Assembly (NCBI RefSeq): GCF_020873875.1
Contig: NZ_JAHWGU010000002.1
Span: 62,001-126,000, forward strand
From: Actinoplanes sp. DH11
GTDB taxonomy: Bacteria > Actinomycetota > Actinomycetes > Mycobacteriales > Micromonosporaceae
Reading direction: 5' to 3'
DNA length: 64,000 nt
The notes below the pieces were generated by a model, which saw nothing but the letters and a program-made list of their open reading frames with translations, did not search any database and was not told the origin of the DNA. The stretch's first letter is position 1. Each line of letters opens with the position of its first letter. Of this stretch, positions 44,236-52,887 are shown piece by piece. The translations under genes were made by a program, and so were the position numbers.

Positions 44236-44291
44236 CGCCGCGTGTTCCTCGCCGCGTGTCCCTCGCCGCGCGTTCTTCGTCGCGTGTTCTT
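44236..44291. repeat. 14-bp tandem repeat after the PotD-like gene
   Basis: Four units of CG(C/T)CGCGTGTTC(C/T)T at 44236, 44250, 44264 and 44278, followed directly by the terminator stem. Confidence 0.88.
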
Positions 44292-44298
44292 CGTCGCG

Positions 44299-44324
44299 TC
44301 CGGGCCGGATTTGGCCGGCCCGGA
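44299..44324. terminator. Bidirectional hairpin terminator
   Basis: A perfect 10-bp stem TCCGGGCCGG/CCGGCCCGGA with the loop ATTTGG, between the convergent PotD-like and RNA ligase genes. Confidence 0.8.
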
Positions 44325-44332
44325 CGTTTCGG

Positions 44333-45127
44333 TCAGCGCCGGCGCTTCAGGGTTCGCGCGTAATCCTGGACGCGGGCCTTCGCGATCGTGGAACGGTCGG
44401 CGGTGCGCAGGACGATGCCCTCCGGTGCTCGCAGGCCCGATTCGTCCAGCGCGACGAGCGTCGCCGGGAGGCGGTCGGCAAGGAACGCGTGCGTCTCGGT
44501 GATGGTGGCCGGGAGGTCGGCGCCGTCGAGGGTGAAGAGGCGCGGGGTCAGATCGATCCCGGTCTTCGCGGACGTGACCTGCAACTCCTGCTCGCCGAGG
44601 AAGCGCTGGCCCCGTTCCTCGCGCCAGGCGGAGATGCGGGCCGGCGCCCAGCCGAGCCGCTCGTCGAGAGCGTCGATCACGGCGACGTCGAAGAGTCGCC
44701 AGCCGGTGGCGCCGCGGGTGGAGTACTGCTTGGCCTGACCGCCGATCTTGCCGCCGTACAGCTCCAGGTAGAACACCCGGATCGCGTCGCCGCCGGGCGC
44801 GGCGGTCAGCTCCTCGGCCGTCGCCCGCAGCTCCTCGGCGATCGGACGCAGGTTGTCGACGATGCCGAGGGCCGGGTTGCCGATCAGGTCACCCCGGGCG
44901 TAGAGCAGTTCCTCCCGGGATCCGAGCAGGTAGGAACCGTCCGGCAGCAGGATCACCCGCGAGTTCGTGCCGTCGACCTTCTCGGTGCCGTGGACCGCGC
45001 CGGCGAACACGGTGACCGTCTCGGTCAGGCTGCCGTTGCGCGGATCCAGCTCGTGGTAGGTCGGGATCGACGGGTACTTGGTCAGTGAGTTCACCGCGGC
45101 GAGGTTCGCGGCCCGGACGTCGAACAT
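44333..45127 (-). CDS. RNA ligase family protein (Rnl2/DraRnl-like)
   Basis: 264 residues. Nucleotidyltransferase motif I is TEKVDGTNSR, with the lysine (about residue 50) that takes AMP; motif III/IIIa VFYLELYGGKIG, motif IV GIVLRTADRSTIAKARV with motif V lysine following. ATP-dependent RNA ligases of this group seal nicked or 5'-phosphate RNA. The start is uncertain: ATG 45127 or GTG 45094 (NSLTKYPSIPTYHELD), neither with an SD. Divergent from the small HTH gene. A second RNA ligase of a different family (RtcB) occurs at 51.7 kb. Confidence 0.8.
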   Translation of the reverse strand: MFDVRAANLAAVNSLTKYPSIPTYHELDPRNGSLTETVTVFAGAVHGTEKVDGTNSRVILLPDGSYLLGSREELLYARGDLIGNPALGIVDNLRPIAEELRATAEELTAAPGGDAIRVFYLELYGGKIGGQAKQYSTRGATGWRLFDVAVIDALDERLGWAPARISAWREERGQRFLGEQELQVTSAKTGIDLTPRLFTLDGADLPATITETHAFLADRLPATLVALDESGLRAPEGIVLRTADRSTIAKARVQDYARTLKRRR

Positions 45128-45201
45128 CCGACGATGGTGTCAGGACCTCGGGCGCCAGGTAACCGATTATTCATCGACAGAGGATGCCAGCTTGAGCGCG
45201 G

Positions 45202-45240
45202 GACTAGTAGTCGCTCATCAGCTGGTGCGAGACTATAGTC
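45202..45240 (+). promoter_or_regulatory. Promoter with paired GACTA/TAGTC boxes
   Basis: GACTATAGTC (45231-45240) is a perfect palindrome that contains the -10 hexamer TATAGT. GACTAGTAGTC (45202-45212) lies in the -35 area, 29 bp upstream. Candidate autoregulatory operators for the HTH gene or shared with the RNA ligase gene. Confidence 0.5.
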
Positions 45241-45252
45241 ATGGAGCAAAGG

Positions 45253-45435
45253 ATGGCACTCATGGGACCGGCGGAGATCCGGGAGCGGTTGCGGGTCTCC
45301 CGGCAACGGGCCTATCAGGTGATCACGCGCGACGACTTCCCCGAGCCGTACCAAATTCTGCAGTCGGGCAAGGTGTGGGACGCCGGCGAGGTGGAGCAGT
45401 GGATCAGCGAGCACCGGCCGTCGCTCCTGGAGTGA
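45253..45435 (+). CDS. Small HTH DNA-binding protein (AlpA/MerR-like)
   Basis: 60 residues from ATG 45253. ATG 45241 is unlikely because the TATAGT -10 box would put the transcript start after it; ATG 45262 is also possible. The sequence MGPAEIRERLRVSRQRAYQVITRDDFPEPYQIL and WDAGEVEQWISEHRP follows the excisionase/AlpA winged-helix pattern (HTH, then hydrophobic helix). Such single-domain proteins regulate nearby genes. Not linked to a visible phage. Confidence 0.72.
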   Translation: MALMGPAEIRERLRVSRQRAYQVITRDDFPEPYQILQSGKVWDAGEVEQWISEHRPSLLE

Positions 45436-45513
45436 CCGGCGCGGAGATGGGGCTGGCCGGGGCGGCGATGCGGAGCTGGGGCTGGCCGAGACGGTGATTG
45501 CGGACGACGCGGG

Positions 45514-46209
45514 CTACGGCCGGGCGGGCAGGCTGAGGCCGCTCAGCCGGCCGGCGTGGGCGCCGCCGCGGATCGCGGTGATGGCGTTGAGGCTGTGCTG
45601 GCGGGTGCAGCGTTCCAGCTCGTTCGGTTCGACGTCGCCGGCGCGCAGCAGTCGCAGCAACTCGTCGTGCTCGTCGACGGAACTGGCCAGGCGGTGCGCG
45701 GGCCAGCGTGAGATCAGGACGCGGGAGGCGTCTATGCGATCCCACGCGCTGTCCAAGGACTCGACGAGGTAGCGGTTGTCGCCGTGTGCGTACAGCGTGC
45801 GGTGGAAGAGCCGGTGCAGCGCCATGACCTCGCCGTGCGTGTCGGGCGGGCCGCCGGCGTGGGCGCGCAACGCGTCGTTGAGGCGCTGGGCCTCGCCGAT
45901 CGCGGCCGGTGGGATCCGGCACTGGGCGCGGCGCATGGCGTAACCGTCGAGCAGGGCCAGCATCTCGACCAGCTGCTCCCAGCCCTCGTCGTCGAGGGTG
46001 TTGACCCGGGCGCCGATGTTGCGTTCGAAGGTGACCAGGCCTTCGGCCTCGAGGCGGCGCATCGCCTCGCGCACCGGAACCGGGCTCACGTCGAGATCCC
46101 GGGCGATCGCGCTGAGCACCAGGCGCTTGCCCGGGCCGTAAACGCCGTTGAGGATGCGCTCGCGGATCGTCCGGTAAACCGACTCGTGCTTCGAAAGCAG
46201 AGAAGACAT
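45514..46209 (-). CDS. GntR-family regulator, FCD type
   Basis: 231 residues from ATG 46209 (SD GCGGAAG). N-terminal winged HTH (ESVYRTIRERILNGVYGPGKRL, SPVPVREAMRRLEAEGLV) and an all-helical FCD effector domain with the metal-binding His pattern (HRLFHRTLYAHGDNRYL, DEHDELLRLLRAGD). A perfect ATCGTATACGAT-type palindrome sits 37 bp upstream, pointing to autoregulation. No adjacent metabolic operon identifies the effector. Confidence 0.87.
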   Translation of the reverse strand: MSSLLSKHESVYRTIRERILNGVYGPGKRLVLSAIARDLDVSPVPVREAMRRLEAEGLVTFERNIGARVNTLDDEGWEQLVEMLALLDGYAMRRAQCRIPPAAIGEAQRLNDALRAHAGGPPDTHGEVMALHRLFHRTLYAHGDNRYLVESLDSAWDRIDASRVLISRWPAHRLASSVDEHDELLRLLRAGDVEPNELERCTRQHSLNAITAIRGGAHAGRLSGLSLPARP

Positions 46210-46245
46210 GGCTTCCGCTCGACGTAATCGTATATCTTCCACACG

Positions 46246-46259
46246 GATCGTATACGATC
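46246..46259. promoter_or_regulatory. GntR/FCD operator
   Basis: GATCGTATACGATC is a perfect 14-bp palindrome fitting the FCD-type core TNGTATACNA. A degenerate half, AATCGTATATCTT, lies at 46226-46238. Confidence 0.7.
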
Positions 46260-46407
46260 TGCGGGCTCTGTGAGCGGGCTGTCGCCGTCACGGGGAGGAC
46301 GAGATCCCGAGCACAGAGCCTCGACGGCATCGGTGTCGCCCGTGAGGGGGCGGGTCGGCACCGATGCCGTTCTCACGCTTCTGCGATGCGCGGAGCCGTG
46401 GCGTGCA

Positions 46408-47187
46408 TCAGGCGCGCAGTTTCCGGTAGGCGCGGGCCGACAGCGGCACGAAGACGGCGGTCAGCACCAGCGGCCAGGCCAGCGCCAGCCAGACCGCGCC
46501 GTCGGCGAGCACACCGCCGGTGACCCCGGTCGGGTTGCCGAAGAGTTGCCGCGCCGCCGTCGCCGTGGCGGAGAGCGGGTTCCACGCGGCGATCGCGCCC
46601 AGCCAGTCCGGCATCGTCTCGGCGGACACGATCGCCGTGGACAGGAAGCCGATCGGCCAGACCAGCACCTGCACCGCCGAGGTGGCGCCCTCGCCGCGGA
46701 ACGACAGCCCGACGAAGATGCCGATCCAGAGCACGGAGAAGCGCAGGAGCAACAGCAGGAGTACGGCCAGCGCGGCCGACGCCGGATCGGAGGTGATCCG
46801 CCAGCCGATCAGCAGGCCGCCCACGATCAGCACGAGCAGCTCGAAGGCCGAGTTCGTCATGTCGGCGCCGACCCGGCCGAACGCCACCGAGGCGCTTCCC
46901 ATCGGCATCGAACGGAACCGGTCGGTGATCCCCTTGCGGGCGTCGTTGGCCATCGCGGTGGCAGTGGTCTCGACGCCGAACATCATGCTCAGCGCGAGCA
47001 TGCCGGGCAGCAGGTAGTCGATGTAGCCGCCGCCTCCGGGCAGGTTGATCGCCCCGCCGAACAGGAACCCGAAGACGAGCAGCAGCATGATCGAGAAGAG
47101 GATCCCGAAGACCGGACCCCAGGGTTCGCGGGCCCAGTGGGCGAGTTCTCGCTGGGTGAGGATCCAGCCGGCGCGCAGGGTCGTCAT
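46408..47187 (-). CDS. ABC-2 type exporter permease (DrrB-like)
   Basis: 259 residues, six membrane helices. DrrB-type motifs: ARKGITDRFRSMPMGSASV and QVLVWPIGFLSTAIVSAETMPDWLGAIAAWNPLSATATAAR. ATG 47187 overlaps the ATPase stop by four bases (ATGA). It pairs with the upstream ATPase to export an unknown hydrophobic compound, as in daunorubicin-type exporters. Confidence 0.9.
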   Translation of the reverse strand: MTTLRAGWILTQRELAHWAREPWGPVFGILFSIMLLLVFGFLFGGAINLPGGGGYIDYLLPGMLALSMMFGVETTATAMANDARKGITDRFRSMPMGSASVAFGRVGADMTNSAFELLVLIVGGLLIGWRITSDPASAALAVLLLLLLRFSVLWIGIFVGLSFRGEGATSAVQVLVWPIGFLSTAIVSAETMPDWLGAIAAWNPLSATATAARQLFGNPTGVTGGVLADGAVWLALAWPLVLTAVFVPLSARAYRKLRA

Positions 47188-48089
47188 CGGGCATCTCCCG
47201 TCAGTGCCAGAAAGGCCTCGTCCAGAGTGGGACGACGCAGTTGCAGGTCTTCGGGCGAGATCTCGTACTTGTCGAGGATCCGGACCACGTCGGCCAGCCC
47301 GGCGCTCACCGTGACCGTGCGGGTGTCCGCGTCGACGACGGCCGGCGCCAGTTGCCGGGCGACCTCGTCGAGGGAGTCCCGGATGCCCACGGTGACCGCC
47401 ACCCGGTCCCCGCCGACCTGCCGTTTCAGGGCGTCCGGCGAACCGCCCGCCACGACCCGGCCGTGGTCAATCACCGAGATCTGCGAGGCGAGCTGGTCGG
47501 CCTCGTCCAGGTACTGCGTGGTGAGCAGCACCGTCGTGCCGCGCGCCGCCACCTCCCGGATGCTGTTCCACACCTCGTTGCGGGCGCGCGGGTCGAGTCC
47601 CGTCGTCGGCTCGTCGAGGAAAAGCACGGCCGGCGTCAGGATCAGCCCGGCCGCGATGTCGAGGCGCCGCCGCATGCCCCCGCTGTAGGTCGACACGGCC
47701 CGCCCGGCCGCCTCGCTCAGCCCGAAGACGCCGAGCAACTCGTTCGCGCGGGCGAGCGCGTCCGCCTTGGACAGCCCGTAGAGCCGGCCGAACATGACCA
47801 GGTTCTGCCGGCCGCCGAGCACCTCGTCGACCGCCGCGTTCTGCCCGATCAGACCGATCTTGCGGCGGACCTGCGGCGCCTGGGTCCGCACGTCGAAGCC
47901 GGCGACGCTCGCCCTCCCCTCGTCGACGTTGATCAGGGTGGCCAGGGCCTTGACCGCGGTGGTCTTGCCGGCGCCGTTCGGGCCGAGCAGTCCGTGGATC
48001 ACCCCGGCGGGGACGTGCAGGTCGAATCCGTCCAGGGCGTGCAGGTCGCCGTACCTCTTGCGGAGTCCTTCGGCAATCAGGGTGTTCAC
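47184..48089 (-). CDS. ABC exporter ATPase (DrrA-like)
   Basis: 301 residues from GTG 48089 (SD TAAGGAG). Walker A GPNGAGKTT, signature YSGGMRRRLDIAAGL, Walker B VLFLDEPTTGLD, switch His absent in the usual place but LLTTQYLDEADQLA is the DrrA-family form. The C-terminal ~80 residues match the DrrA-specific domain. It is divergent from a TetR regulator with two operators between. Confidence 0.92.
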   Translation of the reverse strand: MNTLIAEGLRKRYGDLHALDGFDLHVPAGVIHGLLGPNGAGKTTAVKALATLINVDEGRASVAGFDVRTQAPQVRRKIGLIGQNAAVDEVLGGRQNLVMFGRLYGLSKADALARANELLGVFGLSEAAGRAVSTYSGGMRRRLDIAAGLILTPAVLFLDEPTTGLDPRARNEVWNSIREVAARGTTVLLTTQYLDEADQLASQISVIDHGRVVAGGSPDALKRQVGGDRVAVTVGIRDSLDEVARQLAPAVVDADTRTVTVSAGLADVVRILDKYEISPEDLQLRRPTLDEAFLALTGDAR

Positions 48090-48104
48090 CGGCGCTCCTT
48101 AACT

Positions 48105-48152
48105 CCGTATACCGCACGGAAATTGTTGGCGGGAACACCGTACACCCAACGG
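48105..48152. promoter_or_regulatory. Two CCGT-N7-ACGG operators between drrA-like and tetR genes
   Basis: CCGTATACCGCACGG (48105-48119) and CCGTACACCCAACGG (48138-48152), the same interrupted palindrome twice, centre-to-centre 33 bp. A TAATAT -10 at 48155-48160 fits a leaderless tetR mRNA. Confidence 0.72.
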
Positions 48153-48166
48153 GGTAATATCCGCAC

Positions 48167-48919
48167 ATGGAAAATCGGGACGTCGACCGCACCCTCGGCC
48201 TGCTGTGGCGCCGCCGGCTGGGCGTACCGCAGGGCACCCGCGGGCCGAAGCAGCGGTTCAGCGTCGACGAGGTGATCCGGGCCGGGATCGCGGTCGCCGA
48301 CGAGGAAGGGCTGCCGGCGTTCTCGATGCGCAAGGTCGCGGACCGGCTCGGGCTGAAACTGATGTCGATCTACACCTACGTGCCGGGCCGCTCCGAACTG
48401 ATCGGCCTGATGGTCGACGAGGTCATCGGGGAGCGCGAGCACCCGGCGCACACCGGCACCCCGCGCGACCGGCTCACCGGCGTGGCCCGGCACATGTGGG
48501 ACGAATACCACCGGCACCCGTGGCTGCTCCAGGTCGAGGAAAGCCGGCCGTGGATCGGGCCGCACGGCTCCGACCGGTACGAATGGCAGCTCGCCGCCAT
48601 CGAGGGCGAAGGACTCACCGACATCGAGATGGACCAGGTGATCACCACCCTGGCCGCCTTCACCGCCGGCACCGCGCGCATGTCGATCGACGCCCGGCGC
48701 ACCGCCGAACAATCCGGCGTCAGCGACGCCGAATGGTGGGAGGTGAACGCGCCGCTGCTGGAGAAGGTGATGCCGCCGGACGCGTACCCCATCTCCGGCC
48801 GGGTCGGCACGACCGCCGGCGAGGAGTACAACGCGGTCGCCGACCCGGATCGCACGTTCCGCTTCGGACTGCAACTCCTGCTGAACAGCATCGACATGCT
48901 GCTCACCCGCCGCACGTGA
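48167..48919 (+). CDS. TetR-family regulator (TetR_C subclass)
   Basis: 250 residues from ATG 48167, likely leaderless. The HTH lies at about 35-80 (FSVDEVIRAGIAVADEEGLPAFSMRKVADRLGLKLMSIYTYV in parts) after an unusual ~25-residue basic N-terminal arm. C-terminal TetR_C domain (HPWLLQVEESRPWIGPHG, FTAGTARMSIDARR). By position and operators it is the repressor of the divergent DrrAB-like exporter, which its ligand probably induces. Confidence 0.88.
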   Translation: MENRDVDRTLGLLWRRRLGVPQGTRGPKQRFSVDEVIRAGIAVADEEGLPAFSMRKVADRLGLKLMSIYTYVPGRSELIGLMVDEVIGEREHPAHTGTPRDRLTGVARHMWDEYHRHPWLLQVEESRPWIGPHGSDRYEWQLAAIEGEGLTDIEMDQVITTLAAFTAGTARMSIDARRTAEQSGVSDAEWWEVNAPLLEKVMPPDAYPISGRVGTTAGEEYNAVADPDRTFRFGLQLLLNSIDMLLTRRT

Positions 48920-48985
48920 CAGTCCCGGCCGCGCGGGCTGTCGGGGATCGCGCGGCGGGCCCGGATCGCGAGGTAACGTCGCGGA

Positions 48986-49630
48986 ATGGACGTTCTGGTG
49001 GTCGGCGGACACGGCAAAATCGCACTGCAACTGCTCGGGCTGCTCGCGGCGCGGGGTGACCGGGCCCGCGGCCTGATCCGCAAACCGGAGCAGGCGGCCG
49101 ACCTGGAAGCGGTCGGTGCTGTCCCGGTGCTCGGTGACCTCGAGGCGGACGCGAGCCTGGAGCCCTACGTCAAAGGTGCCGACGCCGTGGTGTTCGCCGC
49201 CGGCGCCGGGCCGGGCAGCGGCGACGCGCGCAAGGCGACCGTCGATCTGGGCGGAGCGGTCAAGCTGACCGATGCGGCAAAGGCCCTGGGGGTACGCCGA
49301 TACGTCATGATCAGCTCGATCGGCGCTCAGGATCCGGGGGCGGCGACCGGCTCGATGGTGCCCTATCTGAAGGCCAAGGCCGACGCCGACCGCTACCTGA
49401 TCGACAGCGGTCTCGACTGGACGATCATCCGGCCCGGCGGTCTCACCGACGAGCCGGGCACCGGCCGGGTCCGGCTCACCACCGACCTCGGTGGGCGCGC
49501 GTCGGTCCCGCGCGCCGACGTGGCGGCGGTCCTGGCCGAAGCGCTGCTCGTCCCGTCGACGATCGGCGTGGTCGCGGAGCTGTTCACCGGGGACGTCCCG
49601 ATCGGCGACGCGGTGCGCGCGCTGCGCTGA
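48986..49630 (+). CDS. NAD(P)-binding atypical SDR (YwnB/YhfK-like)
   Basis: 214 residues. Rossmann start MDVLVVGGHGKIALQLLGLLAARG, then VFAAGAG, SSIGAQDP, the truncated active-site area YLKAKADADRYLIDSGLDWTIIRPGGL, and a late ASVPRADVAAVLAEAL. The NmrA-like/atypical SDR_a5 group often has redox-sensing or stress roles rather than a classical YxxxK activity. TAACGT is 8 bp upstream. Confidence 0.85.
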   Translation: MDVLVVGGHGKIALQLLGLLAARGDRARGLIRKPEQAADLEAVGAVPVLGDLEADASLEPYVKGADAVVFAAGAGPGSGDARKATVDLGGAVKLTDAAKALGVRRYVMISSIGAQDPGAATGSMVPYLKAKADADRYLIDSGLDWTIIRPGGLTDEPGTGRVRLTTDLGGRASVPRADVAAVLAEALLVPSTIGVVAELFTGDVPIGDAVRALR

Positions 49631-49663
49631 GGCGGTGCGCCCGGCGCGCTGGAATCGGCGCTG

Positions 49664-49812
49664 CGCCGGGCGTCGGCGCGGGTGCTGAGCCGGCGTCGGC
49701 GCGGGTGCTGAGCGGCGTCGGTGCGGGCGCTGCGCTGGGCGTCGTCGCGGGCGCTGAGCCGGGCGTCGGTGCGGGCGCTGAACCGGGCGTCGGTGCGGGC
49801 GCTGCGCTGATC
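49664..49812. repeat. About seven imperfect 24-bp tandem units
   Basis: Units of the form CGGGCGTCGGTGCGGGCGCTGAG follow the SDR gene. Short deletions vary the period. The whole gap 49631-49830 is made of this repeat and holds no supported gene. Confidence 0.85.
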
Positions 49813-49830
49813 GAAAACGGTCGGCGGGGG

Positions 49831-49977
49831 TCAGCGGCGGCGGATGGTCCAGATCGCGGCTGCGGCGAGGGCGAGCAGGGCGACGGCGCCGAGGAGCAGC
49901 AGGGAGGCCACGGGCACGTCGCCGGGCCGCTCGGCGGCGGCTGTCAGGAGAGTCGTCATGCCGCACAACACGTTCAT
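49831..49977 (-). CDS. Very small membrane protein
   Basis: 48 residues from ATG 49977 (or 42 from ATG 49959). One long hydrophobic helix (VASLLLLGAVALLALAAAAIW) and a basic end TIRRR give a single-pass small protein, cytoplasmic C-terminus likely. No SD and no recognised family. It is divergent from the P450 gene 65 bp away. Confidence 0.35.
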   Translation of the reverse strand: MNVLCGMTTLLTAAAERPGDVPVASLLLLGAVALLALAAAAIWTIRRR

Positions 49978-50041
49978 GAAGGTCGATCGGTTCGGTGGGT
50001 GTCGGCTAGCTGTCACTCTCCCGCGGCGTTTGGAGGCAACG

Positions 50042-51244
50042 GTGACACTGACCGGTATGGACCACGAGACCGCGCTGGCGTCGCTCTTCTCGGCTCAGGG
50101 GCGGCTTGACCCGTACCCTGCCTATGACGCCCTCCGGGAGCACGCGCCGATCTTCAAGGCGCTTGACGGGCGCTGGTTCGTCACCACCCACGAGCTGACC
50201 AACCGGATGATGCGGGAGCCGAGTCTGCGGGTCGCGGAAGCGGCCGACTACGACGGTTTCTGGCCGGACTGGCGGGAGAACCGGGCGGTCGCGTCGATAG
50301 TGATGTCGATGCTGCAGTTCAACCCGCCGGAGCACACCCGGGTGCGCCGGGCCGCGGCCGCCACGTTCACCGCACGCCGGGTCGCCGGCATGCGCGACGT
50401 GATCACCGCGATCACCGGCGAACTGATCGAGGAGATGCCGCCGAACGCCGACTTCATCAGCGCGTTCGCCTACCCGCTGCCGATCGCGGTGATCTGTGCC
50501 CTGCTCGGCGTGCCCGCATCCGACCGGCCGTGGTTCCGGCAGCGGGCCACCGACCTGACGGTGGTCCTCGAGCCGATCAGCTCGGACGAGGAGATGCGGC
50601 GCGCCGACGTGGCCGGGCGCGAACTCGAGGACTACTTCGTCGGCCTGATCGCCGAGCGCCGCCGCTCCCCGCGCGAGGACCTGACGAGTGCGCTCGCCGC
50701 CGACGGTTCCGGCCTGACCGGTCAGGAGCTGCTCGCGAACCTGGTGCTGCTGCTCGTCGCCGGCTTCGAGACCACGACGAACCTGCTCGGCACCGGCCTG
50801 CAGATCCTGATGGACCTGCCCGAGCAGGGCGACCGGCTGCGGCAGGAACCGGCGCTTGCGGAGGGGTTCGTCGAGGAGGTCCTGCGGTACGACTCCCCCG
50901 TCCAACTGACCACCAGGTTCACGAGCACACCGCTCGACCTGCCCGACGGGCGCACCCTGCCGGCCGGCGACATGCTGACCATGCTGCTCGGGTCGGCGAA
51001 CCGTGACCCGGCCCGCTACCCCGACCCGCACCGCTTCGACCCGGACCGCCCGAACATCCAGCCGGTGTCGTTCGGCGGCGGTGCCCATTACTGCCTCGGC
51101 GCGCCGCTGGCCCGACTGGAGGCGCAGGTCGCGTTCCCGCTGCTGCTGCGCCGCCTCCCCGGGCTGCGGCTGACCGGCCCGGGCGAGCGCCGCGACCGGC
51201 TGGTGCTCCGCGGTTACGCCTCCCTGCCGATCGCCACCGACTGA
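50042..51244 (+). CDS. Cytochrome P450
   Basis: 400 residues from GTG 50042 (SD GGAGG, spacing 5); the longer upstream frame is noncoding. P450 features: I-helix oxygen-binding AGFETTTN, K-helix ExxR in EEVLRYDSPVQ, and the haem loop FGGGAHYCLGAPLARLE with the axial Cys. Bacterial CYP107/CYP-class length. No ferredoxin or biosynthetic cluster adjoins, so the substrate is unknown. Confidence 0.93.
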   Translation: MTLTGMDHETALASLFSAQGRLDPYPAYDALREHAPIFKALDGRWFVTTHELTNRMMREPSLRVAEAADYDGFWPDWRENRAVASIVMSMLQFNPPEHTRVRRAAAATFTARRVAGMRDVITAITGELIEEMPPNADFISAFAYPLPIAVICALLGVPASDRPWFRQRATDLTVVLEPISSDEEMRRADVAGRELEDYFVGLIAERRRSPREDLTSALAADGSGLTGQELLANLVLLLVAGFETTTNLLGTGLQILMDLPEQGDRLRQEPALAEGFVEEVLRYDSPVQLTTRFTSTPLDLPDGRTLPAGDMLTMLLGSANRDPARYPDPHRFDPDRPNIQPVSFGGGAHYCLGAPLARLEAQVAFPLLLRRLPGLRLTGPGERRDRLVLRGYASLPIATD

Positions 51245-51299
51245 CCCAACCGGGCCGACCCGGCCGACCCGGCCGACCAGAAAGCCACTCACCCGCCGC

Positions 51300-51680
51300 C
51301 GCCCGCGCACCAACCCCGCGCCCCCGGCCCCGGCCCCAAGTGGCGCCGAACGCGCGCCCATAGCGAGATGTTGATCTGCTAGCGCTACGAAATCGCTGTG
51401 ATCAAGGGGTTAAAACCGCGATTTCGCACCGCTAGCAGATCAACACCGCCCCGCGAGCCCAACGCAGCCGACCGCAGCCACTTGCCCAGGGCAGGCACCA
51501 GAGCACCAGGGCCGAGAGCCGAGAGCCGAGAGCAGGCAACACCACGCCGCACCCCTCCGCCTCGCCCGCCGCCGCATCAACATCCAGCGCGCCATGCCCG
51601 GCAACCCTGACCAGCGCAAAGCGGGCACAAAGAGTTCGCGCTGCCTGCTTGACGAGACAATAGGGACACCACCCCGGCGG
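51300..51680. repeat. Dispersed repeat, copy 5 (long form, inverted; core 51370-51444)
   Basis: Reverse complement of the long copy 1: hairpin core (arms 25/27), flank ACCGCCCCGCGAGCCCAACG, and the further section ending CTTGACGAGACAATAGGGAC and CACCCCGGCGG. Its end abuts the stop codon of rtcB at 51681. An interior stretch repeats AGAGCCG three times. The whole P450-rtcB gap is this element. Confidence 0.9.
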
Positions 51681-52865
51681 TCAGTCGCCCTTGACGTTGA
51701 CGATCTGGCGCAGCGTGTGGCGGATCTCGACCAGGTCGGCGGCGTCGCGCATCACCACGTCGATCGGCTTGTAGGCCTGCGGGATCTCGTCGAGGAAGGC
51801 GTCGGTGTCCCGGAACTCGATGCCCTTCATCGCGGCCCGCAACTGTTCCCGGGTGAACGTCTTGCGCGCCTTCGTCCGCGAGTAGGCGCGGCCGGCACCG
51901 TGCGGTGACGAGTTCAGCGAGGTCGCGTCGCCGCGGCCGACGACCACGTAGGACGCGTCACCCATCGAGCCGGGGATCAGGCCGGGCCGCCCACGTTCGG
52001 CGTTTATCGCGCCCTTGCGGGACAGCCAGACCTCTTCGCCGAAGTGCGTCTCCCGCTCGGTGTAGTTGTGGTGGCACTGCACGCGTTCCCGTTCCTCGAC
52101 CGGGCCGCCGACGAACGCGGCGAAGCAGTCGATCACCCGGTCCATCATCTCGTCCCGGTTGAGCAGGGCGAAGTTCTGTGCCCAGCGCAGCTCCCGCAGG
52201 TAGGCGTCGAATTCCGGGGTGCCCTCGTCGAGGTACGCGAGATCCCGGTCGGGGACGTCGAGCCCGCGGTCCTGTGCCACCCGGATGTGATGGGCGGCGA
52301 TCTTGTTGCCGACACCGCGCGAGCCGGAGTGCAGGAACAGCCAGACCGTGTCCTTCTCGTCCCGGCACACCTCGATGAAGTGGTTGCCGCTGCCCAGTGT
52401 GCCGAGTTGCAGGTGCCAGTTCTTCGCGTACCGGCCAGGGTCGAAACCGGCCGCCTCGGCCTCCGCGGTGAGCTGCTCCACCCGTCGGCGCGCCGAGTCG
52501 GTGAGCCGGGTGTTGTACGACCCGGCGGAGAGCGGCACCGCCCGCTCGATCGCGGTGCGCAGCGTGCTCAGCCCGGGGCCGAGGTCGTCGCGATGGTACT
52601 GCGTGCGGACCGCCGCCATCCCGCAGCCGATGTCGACGCCGACCGCCGCCGGGATGATCGCGCCGAGCGTCGGGATGACCGAGCCGACGGTGGCACCCTT
52701 GCCGAGGTGGGCGTCCGGCATGAGCGCGATGTGCGGGTGGATGAACGGCAGCTGGGACGCTTTCTCCGCCTGCCGCAACGTCTCCTCCTCGAGGAGGCTC
52801 GCCCAGTTCACCAGCCGGTCGTTGATCCGCTGCATCACGCCCCGATTCTGCCGTTGATCAAGCAT
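51681..52865 (-). CDS. rtcB: RtcB-family RNA ligase
   Basis: 394 residues from ATG 52865 (SD CAGGGGA). RtcB joins 2',3'-cyclic-phosphate or 3'-phosphate RNA to 5'-OH RNA using GTP and Mn2+. Active-site landmarks: PDAHLGKGATVG, the metal Cys in GVDIGCGM, GSGNHF and HSGSRG (metal His), HHNYTERE, and the guanylylated His in SSPHGAGRAYSRTKA. About 80 residues shorter than the canonical ~480-residue enzyme, like the RtcB2-type variants. It is third in an operon after the Ubl and DUF4132 genes (22-bp gap). No archease gene is nearby. Confidence 0.92.
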   Translation of the reverse strand: MLDQRQNRGVMQRINDRLVNWASLLEEETLRQAEKASQLPFIHPHIALMPDAHLGKGATVGSVIPTLGAIIPAAVGVDIGCGMAAVRTQYHRDDLGPGLSTLRTAIERAVPLSAGSYNTRLTDSARRRVEQLTAEAEAAGFDPGRYAKNWHLQLGTLGSGNHFIEVCRDEKDTVWLFLHSGSRGVGNKIAAHHIRVAQDRGLDVPDRDLAYLDEGTPEFDAYLRELRWAQNFALLNRDEMMDRVIDCFAAFVGGPVEERERVQCHHNYTERETHFGEEVWLSRKGAINAERGRPGLIPGSMGDASYVVVGRGDATSLNSSPHGAGRAYSRTKARKTFTREQLRAAMKGIEFRDTDAFLDEIPQAYKPIDVVMRDAADLVEIRHTLRQIVNVKGD

Positions 52866-52887
52866 GGAGTCCCCTGATCGGATCACT

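Noticed and set aside
45494..46227. Plus-strand frame opposite the GntR gene
   Set aside because: Antisense shadow; the minus-strand GntR frame has a complete HTH and FCD domain.
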